From NCBI GenBank assembly GCA_003550325.1, contig QKWP01000843.1, forward strand, positions 1 to 64,000: a DNA stretch of 64,000 bases. Reading direction: 5' to 3'. The DNA comes from Gigaspora rosea (taxonomy: Eukaryota; Glomeromycota; Glomeromycetes; Diversisporales; Gigasporaceae). Positions 1 through 12,914 of the stretch are shown here, piece after piece; position 1 is the stretch's first letter; the number at the start of each line of letters is the position of its first letter. The position numbers and the translations under genes were made by a program. The notes beneath the pieces are model-generated. The model did no database searches and was not told the origin of the DNA. It was given only the letters and a program-made list of their open reading frames with translations.

Positions 1-8
1 TAGATCAA

Positions 9-148
9 TCAAATTGGTCTAGTAGATACTAAAAATGATTGCCCAACTATATAAAATTTCTATATAAACAATAGTTTTTTATATAAAATTTTATATTGTT
101 ATCCAACTATTTTTTAGCAATATCTTGGTATCTACTAGACCAATTTGA
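9..148. mobile_element. Small inverted-repeat element (MITE-like)
   Basis: A perfect 21-bp inverted repeat (TCAAATTGGTCTAGTAGATAC at 9-29, its complement at 128-148) encloses an AT-rich core. The right end and the sequence after it are also found, diverged, at about 27084-27165, so this is a dispersed family. No coding sequence and no clear target duplication. Confidence 0.55.
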
Positions 149-453
149 ATAATCTAACATTATTATATAAGCTCTACAATACTAATTAATTAACTTTGGT
201 TGTTAACTTAATAAAAAAAAAATACTTTTTATTAAACTCTGCTCAGATTTTAGTATAGTTTATATCACTAGAAAAACAGATACCCATTAGTGTTCGAAGC
301 CAAGAATAAACATTAGGCTAATCTGTATCGATCTCTATAGCTAATTGGCTGCACATAACTAGAATCCAACACAAAATCGTGTCCATTGCTGTATTATAGA
401 GTTCTTGCTACACTTCGGACAATAAAAATATACTTCAAATTCTAATATATGGG

Positions 454-692
454 GTGAGTCAGTAGAAAAGGGACAAATCATTTTTAGTAAATTTTTTTAA
501 TTTTTAAATTAAAATATCTTGACAACTATTTAATCAAATTTGCTAAAAAATTTTTTATTTTAATCTTGAAATTATATAGAATTAAAATAAAAAAAATTTA
601 TTAAATTTATTAAAATAGTTGTTAAGATATTTAAGCTTAAAGTCAAGAAAACTTTTACTTAGAAAAAATTTGTCCCTTTTCTACTGACTCAC
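454..692. mobile_element. Palindromic MITE, 239 bp
   Basis: The ends form a perfect 25-bp terminal inverted repeat: GTGAGTCAGTAGAAAAGGGA begins at 454 and the complement ends at 692. The interior is also largely self-complementary, so the single strand would fold into one long hairpin. No open frame. The internal motif with GTTAAGATATTTAAG recurs in the hairpin at 35572-35758. Confidence 0.75.
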
Positions 693-1081
693 TTTCATAT
701 AAATTGTGCTAATCTTATCTATATTAGCATTTAAGTTAATTTAATAAAATAACTATTAATAATTAAGGGTAAAGTACAATTGATCATTTTCATATAAAAT
801 CGATGTACAAAAAAATTTTATATAGGTATTACAAAAACGCTATATAAAAATCTTTTAAATTGCGATCAATTTTAGCCATAAATCAAATTCTTCTTTTTAT
901 AGTAGTGAAACTTTAAACACTTGTACTGTTTAAAAAGACCTATATGTATATATTATAAAGTTTTCCATAGTAACTTCAAATTCTTTGTAGTTACACAAAA
1001 TTAGTGATTCTGATTGGTTTATATTATATGATTTTTGGATAATTTGTAACACCCAATCTTTAAATTCATGTTTTTTAGTAA

Positions 1082-1228
1082 GGGAAGTAACAAAAATCAG
1101 TTGATTTTTTAGAGGGGGGGGTAAAAAAAGTTGAAATTATATATAAGAACCTGACTATTTATATATTAAGGAAAAGGGTGGGGGTAGGCCTTTGATAAAA
1201 AATAATCAGGTGATTAATGACACTGCCC
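1082..1228. mobile_element. PIF/Harbinger-type MITE, TAA target site
   Basis: A 147-bp element flanked by TAA at 1079-1081 and TAA at 1229-1231. The ends read GGGAAGTAAC and GACACTGCCC and both subterminal zones carry an ATCAGGTGAT-like block. A second copy in the opposite orientation lies at 23885-24033, with 23882-23884 TAA beside it. Three-base TWA duplications are typical of PIF/Harbinger elements; the superfamily is inferred from that. Confidence 0.65.
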
Positions 1229-1601
1229 TAAAGATCTAACCAATTTTAATGATTTTACTACTGTTAGAATTAGAAAACCTATTCTAAAACTTTTTTATAG
1301 AAATTTAAAGTAGTTAATTTAATATATTTTTTTTTTAATTTTAAAAAGAAAAAAAAGTTACAATTTATTTTATATATAAATTGCAAATAGTATACTCTAC
1401 CCTTAATGGTAATTTTAAAAAAAGTGAACCTAGTGATAATTTCGAATTGTATTACTCTCAATATAATCATATATAATTTTGATTGGCCAAAAAAAGTAAA
1501 CAAATATCAGGTAACATTTATGAAATCAAATAATACTAAAATCTATACAATCCCTGTATTATTAGATTTTCTAAAATCTTGTATAACCAATCAATACTAT
1601 A

Positions 1602-1860
1602 TGGGCTGCCGTCAATAGAAATAAGGCAGATTGACATTTGAAAAAAACTTAATACCTTAACTTTCACAGCGCATATCTCGATGGATTTTGAAGCTATCTT
1701 GATGATTTAATATTCAAAAGAAAGCTTAGATCGTAGGCTTTCTTTTGAATATTAAATAATCAAGATGACTTCAAAATTCATCAAGATATGAACTGTGAAA
1801 GTTAAGGTATTAAGTTTTTTTAAAATGTCAATCTGCCTTATTTCTATTGACGGCAGCCCA
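1602..1860. mobile_element. Full-length palindromic MITE, TA target site
   Basis: A 259-bp near-perfect palindrome. The left end TGGGCTGCCGTCAATAGAAA is exactly complementary to the right end, and the two arms of about 125 bp pair almost completely around a short centre near 1730. TA dinucleotides flank both ends (1600-1601, 1861-1862), consistent with a Tc1/mariner-type family. Confidence 0.75.
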
Positions 1861-1862
1861 TA

Positions 1863-2990
1863 TAATCAAAACAATCAAATACTATAAGTAGCCAGTCCTA
1901 ATCCTAACCCTAACCACAAGATATAAAACTACTAACAAAAAAAAATTTGCCTAATCCTAAACCTAAGAAGCATCTATAAATAACATTATACAAAAGGGAG
2001 GAAGTTAGTCTGACAAAATATAATATTTTTTCTAATAAGTAGAAGAGGTCAAAAAAATATAATATAATTTTTTTAGAAAAATTTGTCTAAATTTTGATCT
2101 AAAGGTCCAAATTGAATAATTTTAGTATTATTTAATTCATAAAATCGAATAGTATTTATTTTATTTCATTTGATACTGGATCAGAAGTTAGTGCCAAAAT
2201 ACTATTGGTATCTTTTCTTATAAAATTACTATAAAACTAATAGTTTTTTGTATATATCTGTTAATCTAATAATTGAATTTGGTAATTTGGTTCTATTCGA
2301 TTCCTCTCACTAAGATGAATTAATTGGTACTAAAATTATTTAAATTGGATTACTATATTACAAGATATTTAAATTTTTGTAAAATTTTATATATAAACAT
2401 ACAGATTTTATTTATATAGTCTAAAAAAGGGTCAAGAGCTACTATGTAGAGGTATATAACATTATTTATAAATACTCTCTAACTACAAAGCAAAAAGTAT
2501 CTATAAAACTACTAACAAAAAAAAAGTTTTTGTCTAATCCTAATACTAACCACAAGGCAAAAAGTATCTATAAAACTACTATCTTATGGTTAGGGTTAGG
2601 GTTGGTTTTTTGATATAGTTAAAAGATCTTATTAATTGCATATTTTTGTATACCATGCATGCATTGCCCATCTCTAGATATATTAGATATATTAATTGAT
2701 CTGTATCATCTGATTTTGTTTATGCTCTTCTGACCAATCAAAATTCTCTGGTAATTATATCAAGGGTGACACAATTCGTGATTATCACTAGGTTTACTTT
2801 TTTTTAAGTGTTCTAAAATTAATTTTTTAATAATTTTATTACCAAATTAACTCAAATTTTTTATCAATATTTTTTTTTCCCAACTTAAGCAGCCATGCTA
2901 ACACTTTATTAAGATACTTGTATTTACTACTGCACCTACATAGTACTACCTAATAACTATGTTTAGTATCATTCGGCCATCCAGTCAGTA
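1863..2990. repeat. Dispersed AT-rich repeats with telomere-like TAACCC motifs
   Basis: A block sharing AAAACTACTAACAAAAAAAA occurs at about 1925 and 2514, and AAAAAGTATCTATAAAACTA occurs at about 2490 and 2560. TAACCCTAACC is seen near 1902 and its complement GGTTAGGGTTAGGG near 2588. No coding sequence is recognised here. Confidence 0.5.
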
Positions 2991-4075
2991 CCTAAGTACC
3001 CGGATACCTAAATGCGACCTACTGCACTACTTCGACACCAACTTGGTATNTACCCGGATACCTAAATGCGACCTACTGCACTACTTCGACACCAACTTGG
3101 TATTGAAGTAGATAGCCCGTCTAGCTACTTAAAGCCAAAATAAAAAGGACTTCCCCTTTTTACGACAAGCTAGAAGTTACCATCCCATCTTCTTTCTTCC
3201 TTTAAGGCTTCAAGAAGGCTTGCCAACATTACTAATTTTCCTTTGATCTTCCTTACCTAGCCTCTAGGACAAGGAGTATTAAATCCAGATCCACATGAAC
3301 AACAAATATTTTTGAAAACAAAAGGAAATATAAAAGGGGGTAATACTACAAAACCTACACGAAATCCAAAATAAACAAATAAAACGAGAATAGACAAAAA
3401 GACAAAAGAAAAGAAAATAAACGTTTGCAAGAACTAGTTTAAAAATTATATAGACTGTATAAAGCTTTCAGCTTTACCAAAATACTATATTTATATATAA
3501 TGAAGAATGATAGAAAGATAAAAAGATACGCCGGGTGTCAGGATGCGTCGAAGGAAATTTCATTTCGGTTCGGTTTCTATGTGTCCACGTGTTATTCATT
3601 GTTTGTTTCAAACAGGTCCAAAACGCTCTCGTGACTTGATCCAATTTGGTAGGCGTTATTCCAATTCGGAAAGGGTAAACACTGCCAATCTTTTGGAGGG
3701 GGTAAGCTAGATTTCCCACTTTTTGGCGAAATTTTGAAAGTTTCCAAGAAGTAATGAAAAAAAACCCAGAAGAGTACCAAATATAAAAGAGTTGGTAAGA
3801 GTTACGCTTGGCATAATAACACATCTCAAAACTAAACTCTAGGTCAGTGCCCACTACTTCTTTGCTCGATAGTGCCAAACAAGAGGCCCACTAACGGTAA
3901 GTGATAAGCTTTGAGCTTGGTCTATGAACTTTACCTCTAAACGACAAGTGCCGCTCACTGCAGGCTTTATTTGGTAGAACCAATTTATTATTTTATGTGT
4001 TAAATGGAAAGTTTTCGTAGGCCAGTCTTCTTGAAATTTTTGGTACAAGGGATCGTCAGAAAGAGTTGATGTTGA
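2880..4075. repeat. Copy 1 of a dispersed repeat family with a coding relic
   Basis: This stretch matches about 32580-34385 in the same order: a segment with CCTAAATG near 3061, an A-rich segment ending TTAAAAATTATATA near 3440, GATTTCCCACTTTTTG near 3710 and a GAAAGAGTTG segment near 4058. The minus strand has open frames of 134 and 64 codons (3474-3878, 3854-4048) that look like fragments of an unknown repeated protein. I do not recognise the protein. It may be an old multi-copy gene or a transposon. Confidence 0.5.
2997..3103. repeat. 53-bp direct duplication on both sides of a single N
   Basis: Bases 2997-3049 and 3051-3103 are identical over 53 bp and are separated only by an undetermined base at 3050. 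This is the usual look of two contigs joined without merging their overlap, so the duplication may be an assembly artefact. Confidence 0.85.
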
Positions 4076-4170
4076 TTTTTTATCAATATTATAAAAATAT
4101 TTAAATTTTAATACTGTATATTAAATTTTTTAAAATTTTAAAATTTAATTTTAATTTTTTATTAATTTTT

Positions 4171-4500
4171 AGGATAAGTTTAATGCTCACTAGTGGTGAA
4201 TTTCACCAATCCAATTAGAATTAAAGATTAAATATAATATGCAAAACAATTTTGTGTAACAAAAATAAGAATTTTTTAAAAAATCACTTCTAACTAAAAA
4301 TTTTGTTTATGAAACTACTTTTTTTTTATACAAAAAAAAATTCCTTTCTAAATTTTACTATATATGAAGCTCTATCCTAATCTCAACCTATACCCTTACT
4401 CTAAATTAAGGAGATTTAATATTTATTTGTTTTGCTATATATAATTATGTATAGATAATCATCAGTGAATTTCACCACTGGTGAATGTTAAATTAATTCT
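4171..4500. mobile_element. Inverted-repeat element with CACTAGTGGTGAA ends
   Basis: Bases 4181-4206 and 4465-4490 form an imperfect inverted repeat (21 of 26 positions) centred on CACTAGTGGTGAA/TTCACCACTGGTG, and similarity extends out to TAGGATAAGTT and its diverged counterpart. The interior is AT-rich and non-coding. Confidence 0.55.
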
Positions 4501-4689
4501 AATTTTTAATTAAATTTGATAAATTTTATTAATATAAAAAAAAATTTTACCAAACTTTAGCTCTTATTTAACTTTTGTTGGTGTAATTAAAAAATTTTTA
4601 CTAAAGAACTATTTATAGTAAAAGTTTCAAAGCTGTAGCGAAAAAGTTATAGGGGTGGGGATACTTATAATTCCTACTGTAAAAAGGTG

Positions 4690-4720
4690 TTGGCTTATGG
4701 TGTCCTGCACCGTATATAGA
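4690..4720. mobile_element. Orphan right end of a CGGTGC-family transposon
   Basis: GGTGTCCTGCACCG followed by TA matches the terminal repeat of the complete transposon at 59840-63073 (CGGTGCGGGACACC). No matching left end was found upstream, so this is probably a truncated copy. Confidence 0.45.
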
Positions 4721-5000
4721 ATTTATTTAGCATTACTAAATTAAAGTTATTAAACAAGCTTTATTATTAGCTACGTATATTATAAAAAAATCATAATAGA
4801 AATAAATTTAATTTAGTAATAAAAACAAAATTTTTTATTTTTTTATACTATGTATAATATGTACGTTGCTTGAAACATCTTACTAGTTTTGAATTATATT
4901 ATTATTATTAAACAAATTTCAATTTAAAAAATAGCGATAACAAATTTGTAAAAACAATTATATTCTATATATATACTTACTAAACCATTTTGAATATTAA

Positions 5001-5276
5001 ATGAACATATCGGATCAAGAATGGGAACTACCGGTAATAGGATACTTTAATAATAGCCTCCAGACACGTGTTAACCAATTATCAATAGCATTAACTTTAC
5101 CAAAACAATCATGTTCAAGTTTTTGGGTCAGTGCGTGAAATTAAAAACCTCATGAATTTTTGTGTTGCGCAAGAATGTTTAGCCGTGAGAAATGTCAATT
5201 GGGATAAAAAAAATCATGGGTTAGGGAGTGCTGTTTATTACGTAATTTCTTTTATTAGAAGACCTGATCCCTCCTA
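5001..5276 (+). pseudogene. Coding relic of unknown family
   Basis: An ATG at 5001 opens a short frame (NISDQEWELPVIGYFNNSLQ), and a different frame from about 5110 to a stop at 5276 reads protein-like sequence (FGSVREIKNLMNF, AVRNVNWDKKNHGLGSAVYY). The mix of residues is unlike translation of AT-rich spacer, so I take it as the remains of a gene, with at least one frame change. I do not recognise the family. No good splice pair joins the two parts. Confidence 0.3.
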
Positions 5277-5286
5277 GGATCAAATT

Positions 5287-5470
5287 AGCAGTCAATCACA
5301 ATATTTATTCACAATGTAAAAATTAAGACATGTGATAAATAAATTTGGCTAGCAGCCAATCACAATATTTATCCACAACACGTACTCTTAAAGGGCATGT
5401 GATAAATAAATTTGGCTAACTGCCTTCTCTCCTCCTAAAAGACATGTGATAAATAAATTTGGGTTTTATT
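5287..5470. repeat. Tandem repeat, about 66 bp unit
   Basis: Two and a half units, each containing CAATCACAATATTTAT and ACATGTGATAAATAAATTTG. Non-coding. Confidence 0.7.
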
Positions 5471-5635
5471 TTGTTTTACATTAATTAACCATTATATAAA
5501 AACAAATTCGATGCAATATTCAATTTTTTATAACGATAATTAAATTTAGTAAAATGAGTTTATATGTATATATAACCTTTAAAGAGCGCATTTTATTTAT
5601 TCAGGATAATCGGTTTAATGTAATATGGTTGAAAT

Positions 5636-5790
5636 AGATAAAATGTATATTTGATATAGTCCAGATAAAATCAGATAAAATGTATATTGATATAGTCCAG
5701 ATAAAATCAGATAAAATTTATATCGATATAGTCCAGATAAAATGTATATCGATATAGTTCAGATAAAATGTGTATCGATATAGTTTTATA
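5636..5790. repeat. Tandem minisatellite with GATATAGTCCAGATAAAAT
   Basis: Five imperfect units of about 24-36 bp, each with GATATAGTYCAGATAAAAT; the last units carry a TATCGATATAG variant. Non-coding. Confidence 0.75.
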
Positions 5791-8440
5791 CAAAAAAAAC
5801 AATGCAGTGTCGTTGTATCAATTGGGCTGTTTATAAATTTCCATTAAAAAACCGGTTCCTCTAAAGAGCTTAGACTTATTATAAAAAGTTATATTTCAAT
5901 TTTCTTGACAAAAGATGTGTATCGATTGTGCTGTATTACAGTATTATTGTCATTATAATGATAAATCAATAACGATAATACTGTATTCATAAGCCTCAAA
6001 TGTCAATAAATAAATGTCTTATGATCAAAAAAGTTACTATGCATTTTTTATGGTCTTTCACATTTTTCCTATTTTTTCCGTGCTAAATTTATAAGGTTTT
6101 TAATAGAAAACGCAGGCACGCACGACGTACAGTACATACATCAAATATTCAATAAAGCTTGATTAATCCAGCAATAACATACCATTATCGGAAAATTAAA
6201 ACTTGAATGCTCGAATGCGTAAACGCAAAGATGTACAGTTTGTGAGACATGGTGCATAAAGGGCTAGTATTAAAACTAGGTATTGGTATAGGCGTTTATA
6301 AACCAGGTAAATAAACTGTACAAACGTTTTTTTTTAACGTTTTTTTTTTTTTTAAACGTTAATGTGATTTCTTTTGGCTACATGCATACGTTTTACGTTA
6401 CATTATGCAAGTAGTCATGTGAGTGTGTGTCAATTTAAACGAGCAATTTTTAGAAATTTACTCGTCATTCACTGTTGCTCTGGATAATTGTAAGGTTCAT
6501 AGAAAAAATGTCAAATTTTTTAAAATTAACATTAGACTTTAGGGTTAAGGGGTTAAGGTTTATGGTTATGGTTCTGAACATATTTGCAATTACTAGAGGT
6601 GCATTAAAATCGTTCTGTGAATAAAATAAATAAATAAATATATTTACAGTAAATGAATTAAAATACAGCATATATACAGTACTGTATATATATATATATT
6701 TAATAATAATAAATTAAAACAAGTAAATAATCGCATGTTACTGAATTACTGTAGTACATATGTAACGGAGTAAAAAGTTGTTTGTCATATAATCAAAGAA
6801 GTAATTTCATGTGGATACATAGAAAGGAAATGTTATACTCTTTTAAATTTTAAATTTTTTTACTGTTTAAATCCATTATAGCTTGTATAGCTTGAATGGG
6901 CGTAACACAAGTTATTTATCATATATGCACATAAATACTCACCATATCGTAATATCGTAATAATGGTCGCAGTAAAATAAAACGCCGACTCCGAATGTAA
7001 CCAAAATGGAAAAACTCATCAGGTTTTTTGGTCGGCACCAAGCGGATTTCAAATTTCAAATTGTGAAACTTAAAAGGAGACCGTCTCCATGGAGATACAA
7101 GAGCATATCTTACTTACGTTAGTGTAAAAAAAAAAAAAAAAAAAATGAAAACGCCAAATAAAGTAAACTTGTATTCTTACGCCAAAAGAATCCTTGATTT
7201 CAATTAAGAATTTTTAAATTTTTAATTCATACCATTAAGTTCATTGTTCGGACTCGTACAGCCAACCACAATCAACAATGATGTTTATTATTTACTAACT
7301 AACCTAAGGTAAGTTAATCAAAAAAACAAATAGCACACGACCTCACACGATTTCAAATTGTCGAAACGTTTTAAAGAGGATTGGTTCGTGATAGTCTTTA
7401 ACATTAAATAATTCATAATAATTTATAACTAAAACATAGTAAACATATTACCAAGAAGAATAACCTTCGTAAATCGCCGGTAGTGTACCAAATAAAAAAA
7501 TTTTATTCAAGTAAGCAATTACATAAATGAAAGGCGTAATAATCCGAAAAGGTCTTTTTTTTTTTTTTAAAGTTAATGATGGGAATTCGTAAAATCATTA
7601 TTAAAAATAATAGCATCATTGAATTACTACATTTATATTTTAATGCATAAACATGTAAATGGTTTTCCTAGATTGAGGATTAGCACATTTTTTAAGAGAA
7701 AACTATACAATACTATGAAACTCTAAAATTATTTTAGAGAAATGTAACACATTTAATTCAAGAATTTTAGAAGACATTATTAAACTTTAATAATTAAGTA
7801 CAAAGATGCAGAGTTTATTAGAAAAAATGAACATAAAGGTTTTGTATATACAAAAAAAAAATTTACAAATGAACATGGTTCTATATAAAAAATGAAAAAA
7901 TACCCAAGATAGAATGAGCAAAAACTTGGGTAACAAAGCTATGTAAGTGAATGCATTAATGCGATAAAATGAATAAAATCTTATTGTTGATATCAACTAT
8001 ATGATGCAATGCAAAAAAAGGTACAGCTTATGTTTCTAATCTGTATGAGTAGAAAGGATGTGCATATATTATTCTAAAAGGTGTATTTTTCCTTGAGTAT
8101 ATTACATATTATTATTAAAAAAAAAAAAAGTGATGATAAAATTATGATGTCATCACGTGAATTTGAGTCTGAAAATTATTTTCAAAAGTTATTCTATTCT
8201 AATCACTATCCCGTATTAAATTCCTTAGTGTTAAAATAAGCATAGAGAATACGAAAAGGAGGGAAAATATATTATTATTATTCAATAAACGAAGTGTTTG
8301 TGTTTGTGTTTGTGTTAGAAAAGTCGAAAGTATTTTATAATAAAAATCAAATTTTGGTCTAAAAAGATATGATACAGATCAAAATATACAAATATTGTTT
8401 TTTAAGAGTTCCAGACTCTTTGTCGAGGTTGAGAACTTGT
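5791..8440. other. Gene-free spacer
   Basis: AT-rich, mostly single-copy looking sequence with homopolymer runs (for example A near 7120-7145) and a GTTTGTGTTT microsatellite near 8295. Short open frames here have low-complexity translations. I support no gene in it. Confidence 0.5.
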
Positions 8441-9076
8441 TTACATTCTTTCGAATATCTAAAAGAATAAAAATAAAATTAATTAATAATTCAACATATA
8501 TAAAATATTGATGACAAATTGATATATGTATTATATATGTATACATACCCAGTCATCCATAGTATCGTCCTCAACAGCCACAGACTTTTTATCTTCGTTA
8601 ATATATTTTACGATCCAATCTTCCCATAAAGATTCTGAGGAAATTTGATCGGCAGTTATGAGGTTTTCGGATATAGAACTTCCTTGACGAGTATGACGTC
8701 TAGAATGGTTACTATTTTGAAATTTGGCAACCACACTACAAGCAGCGGCACCAACATGTGGAGCTGAAGTTTTAAGTTGTGTGGAAGAAACGCTACTTTC
8801 TCTGGTATGAATTCCTTTTACAGTAGAGTTTTGTTTTGAATGGGAGGGAGATTTTATTGAACCTTCAGAATTTTTATATTCAATATTATAGACAAGTCTG
8901 TTTTTAACAGAACTGACAGTGACGTGAGCGGCAGTTAAATCAGCTTGGACTGGTTCAAAGCTTCCTTGTCTTGATAATGTTGGACGAATGGAACCACCCA
9001 CATCACCACTGGTGTTGTTAATAGGATTACCACGAAGGCAAACTTTTTGTTCGTACCATTGAGAATAGAAAGACAT
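8441..9076 (-). CDS. Hypothetical Ser/Thr-rich protein, two exons
   Basis: The ATG at 9076 follows a purine-rich leader. Exon 1 runs 9076-8549 (176 codons); reading on would end in a stop after DDWVCIHI, but GTATGT at 8548 is a strong donor and a TTCTTTTAG acceptor ends at 8459. The intron is then 90 bp, phase 0. Exon 2 (8458-8441) adds IFERM and a stop, giving about 181 residues. The protein starts MSFYSQWYEQKVCLRGNP, is rich in Ser, Thr and Asn, and has several Arg-x-x-Ser sites (SRQGSFEP, TRQGSS, TRESS) like those phosphorylated by basophilic kinases and sometimes bound by 14-3-3 proteins. The C-terminal part has a conserved-looking SLWEDWIVKYINED and an acidic tail. No known domain is seen, and no signal peptide or membrane segment. 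Function unknown; the intron is a prediction. Confidence 0.65.
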
Positions 9077-9299
9077 CTTTAAAAGAAGAAGAAAAGATAA
9101 AAAGTCGAATAAAGTTTATTGTGTTGTGTATATTATGTATCTATAGGGTCCACAATTACTATCAAAGTAAATTTCAAGATTTCCAAATTTTGAAATTTTT
9201 CGAATGCCGGAATTGTGTGTTTATATATGTTTTTTGTGAGTAGTATTGATCGATAATCCTGTAATCCTGTTTATATCTGACAGGCATGACATAACGTAT

Positions 9300-9335
9300 T
9301 TTTTTTTATATACATTTAAATATAATGTATACATA

Positions 9336-9367
<32 letters not shown>

Positions 9368-9425
9368 GTATACTGTATATTTTAATTGTATATACAGTAT
9401 ATACAGTATACTACGTAACAATAAA
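9300..9425. repeat. TA/GTATAC-rich microsatellite
   Basis: Runs of TATATA with GTATATAC palindromes. Open frames here on both strands encode only IYIYIY-type sequence. Confidence 0.8.
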
Positions 9426-9991
9426 TAATGAATTGATAAGCCATAAATTGACTACTATTATTACTATTATTATTATTATTTATTTATTTATGTTGTAAGC
9501 AAAAAAATTGAAAAAATTGTTAGGTTGATGATGATGATGACCGAATTTAGGTGTTATTAATACAAAATTACCTAGTCAGAGGACGTGATAGTCATTAGGC
9601 TTATGGTTTTCATTGGTATTTTTTTTTACTTGGTTATGAATAGGAAATGTTTAATACTACGGTATGAATGCGTAAGCAAGAGATTATCTAGTGTAATATA
9701 AAATCATGTAATAAAAGGAAATTTATATATATATAAAATCCAATTTCTCCCGACTCGAATATATCGGAAGAACATTACCTTTTAATTTTTTAATTTGGTA
9801 CCTTTTTATGCATTGAAGATCACTTGTGCGAAAAGAAAAAGTTATTACAAAAAAGTTATATACTATATATATGCGTTGTATGACAATTATCCTCATCATT
9901 ACTGCATTAGCTCCGCTTAAAAAAAATAACCCATTTTTGGATTTTAATGAATTTGAGGATATGTAGTCCCGTGTTTCGTATTTTTTCAAAA

Positions 9992-10071
9992 ACTGATAAT
10001 TTACTGATAATTCACTGATAATTAACTGATAATTAACTGATAATTCACTGATAATTCACTGATAATTACTG
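9992..10071. repeat. 11-bp tandem repeat ACTGATAATTN
   Basis: Seven near-perfect units of ACTGATAATT plus one variable base (T, C or A). Confidence 0.85.
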
Positions 10072-12716
10072 TAATACTTCTAATAATAATATTAATGCAA
10101 TATTTAGTCATAATGCATCTTTCTTTGTTAAAAGTTAATATTATAACCTCTCGTGATCATCATTATATTCCATAGACTTTGATAACTTTGGTTCAAATTC
10201 ATACAGTATATAAAATAAAACTTCTTCTGAACGGAAATTTACCGGTAACTGTAGACAAAGTTTGTGTATAACGTATAAAATTCAAAATGTTGTGTAATTT
10301 TAGCATGTGTTCTACGAAAAATATGGATAAAGATAATACCCAAATAATCCCAAATAATCATCAATGATCTGATTTAATATATATATATATGTATAAAATC
10401 AAATTTGGTAATCATATAACGACTATTTACTACGGGATCTTTAAAAGTCATTCATTACATATTAAGCCTATCGAACTGCTGAACTGGTAAATGGTAATGG
10501 TAATTATTGATTTCCTCAATTTTCAAATGATATTTGATAATTATTACGCCGTTTTACAACATTAGATAGTCTTATCTTCATCTAAAGCTGATCATTATTT
10601 AATCTCGAACATTTTAATCATTTGTTTATTTCTTTTAAAAATCCATTAGCTGTTGTGCGATCTTTGTACAGTCTTTGTACGCACTCTTTTAGGAATGAAA
10701 TTTAACAATCTTGGAAGAACATAAATCCTAGATAAGCTATTACTGGTAAACGTGATTAATTCATTGGTTATACTTATTATGATTAAATTTTCATTTATAA
10801 TGAATTCATCAAATCTTTCCACAAATAATTATTACAAAAATCTTTTAGCTTAATTAGAACACGCGACACGAAACACATCTGAATTGGATATGAAAGAAGT
10901 ATGTTTAATTGGTTTTTAAGAAGGTTTTCGAATTGAACTTTCATGTTTTGTTTGTGGCTTTTTTTTTTTGCCGTTTTTACGTAATTGCTTTAATAAACGA
11001 CGGCAAATTACCGAATAATGCTGGTTACCAATTTCCGGGTTTAATTTTGTGTAAAATAATCTCCCGCCGAAAATCGCTACACATTGATAATCTAACATAT
11101 CATATTATTTATAATAACAAAGTAAAGTATATATTTCAAAAAGAAAATTAAAGTTGGTGCTTTCCTTATAACGAATAAGGTGACCACTATCTGCTATAAA
11201 CAATGCCTCTAATTAAACTGTAAGTATTCTTGGTTGGTTGTAATATCCTTAAAGGCATATAAAATTTTTCATTATCTCCATGAAAAAATATCGATGGGGA
11301 TTTTTTTTTTTTTTATGATTACAATGTCGGAAAATATGAAATGGAGTAAGTCAATCCGATATTCCGATTAAACGATAGCTGAACACAATTTACCCCACAC
11401 ACCGGAAATATGTGAGTGATTGAATTTCTTTTCGTTACAATTCAGGGTATAATATATTATCATATAATATCTATTACAATATGAAATAATTTACATTATT
11501 ATATATTATTATAATATTACAATAATAATAATATTATTATTATTATTATATATGTATATATATATATAATTTTTTTTTTTTGATTTTCGCGCTTCATGAA
11601 TTTTGATATAATAGATTGTGACGCGTAACTTTTGTTTTGCGAATGATCATGCACAAAAACAGAAATTTACACTTGCTCGAAAAGGTCATGCGGACAGATT
11701 TACTTGGTAGAGCCTGACGAGCAATCCCTGGTTTTCTGATTCACATGTGATCACCAAAAATTATAACTACAAAAGATTATATAGAAAATATATATCAGGT
11801 GAAGATTATTTAACACTGAATATATACAGGATTATTAAATTTTTTTACTATTGAATTTTTTAATCATTCATAAACACAAATGGTTAAAAAGTTAAAAATA
11901 AATTAACTTTTTTATGACTTAACAAAACGATGTCCCAGAAAGCGTGATTGATCTTTGTCTAAAATTTTGTCGTTCTGAGACCTACATATATTGTCATTAT
12001 TTGATACAATTACGAAATACCTATCGTTATTGAAAAACAATGTTTACCTGTATTATGCACGATTTTCGTAACGTTGTTCGTTAGTAGTTTTTGTACCTGA
12101 TGACCTTCACCTGACCTAATCAGTAATATCTACACAGCCAATTAATGAGAATAGCTATGAGAATTAGTGAGTCATTCAAGTTATTGACCTTAATTTACTT
12201 GAATTATATTACTATGTTGAGGTAAAAAATTTAAAATGTGGTTAAGTCATTACGTGTGCAATGTTTCACTTGGCTTTTATTTGGTCTTCTTTCATTGTGT
12301 ATTTCTGATACAAAATGTTTAGTTTTGACACATTTTATTTACCAATAAGATTTTATTATTAGGGTTTTGTAACGATTACGTATACATATAATGTATATAA
12401 TAAACGTTAAAACTGGATGAAACCATTAAATGCGGGTCCCATCGGCAAAGTCCTCCAATTTTATACATTAACGCCTCTTGCATCATGTCGTGTTATAAAC
12501 GTTTTGTTTTGTTTATATGTCGATATTTTGTGTATTATTACTTGGCAAATATATATAGTATATATAATATTGAAATTTTTTCTATATATATATAAACATA
12601 CAGTATATAACTTATATCTTTTTTTTTTGCTAGATTTGTATGTATTGAGGTTGAATTTTTATTTTTATTTAATTTTATATAATTTCATTAAGAAATACAC
12701 ATGTTTCTCTATGAAA

Positions 12717-12753
<37 letters not shown>

Positions 12754-12900
12754 CTGTATTTGTTATAATTGAATTCAAAAGTTACACGAGTTGTTACAGC
12801 ACGTACGTACCTGGTAAATGCAAATGCTGTTGAAATTCCCCTATGTGCATTTTTTTTTTATAATTATATATGTATAAACATAGCATTTAGGATTGGGAAC
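10072..12900. other. Gene-free spacer with microsatellites
   Basis: Contains ATT/TAT runs near 11455-11580 and a TA run at 12719-12752. A 138-codon frame at 12417-12833 has an ATG but is almost entirely low-complexity hydrophobic sequence running through the TA microsatellite, so I do not call it a gene. Confidence 0.45.
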
Positions 12901-12914
12901 CTCGCACACCATTA

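Noticed and set aside
12417-12833. 138-codon plus-strand frame
   Set aside because: It runs through TA microsatellite and AT-rich spacer and is mostly I/Y/L/F; no domain or conserved pattern.
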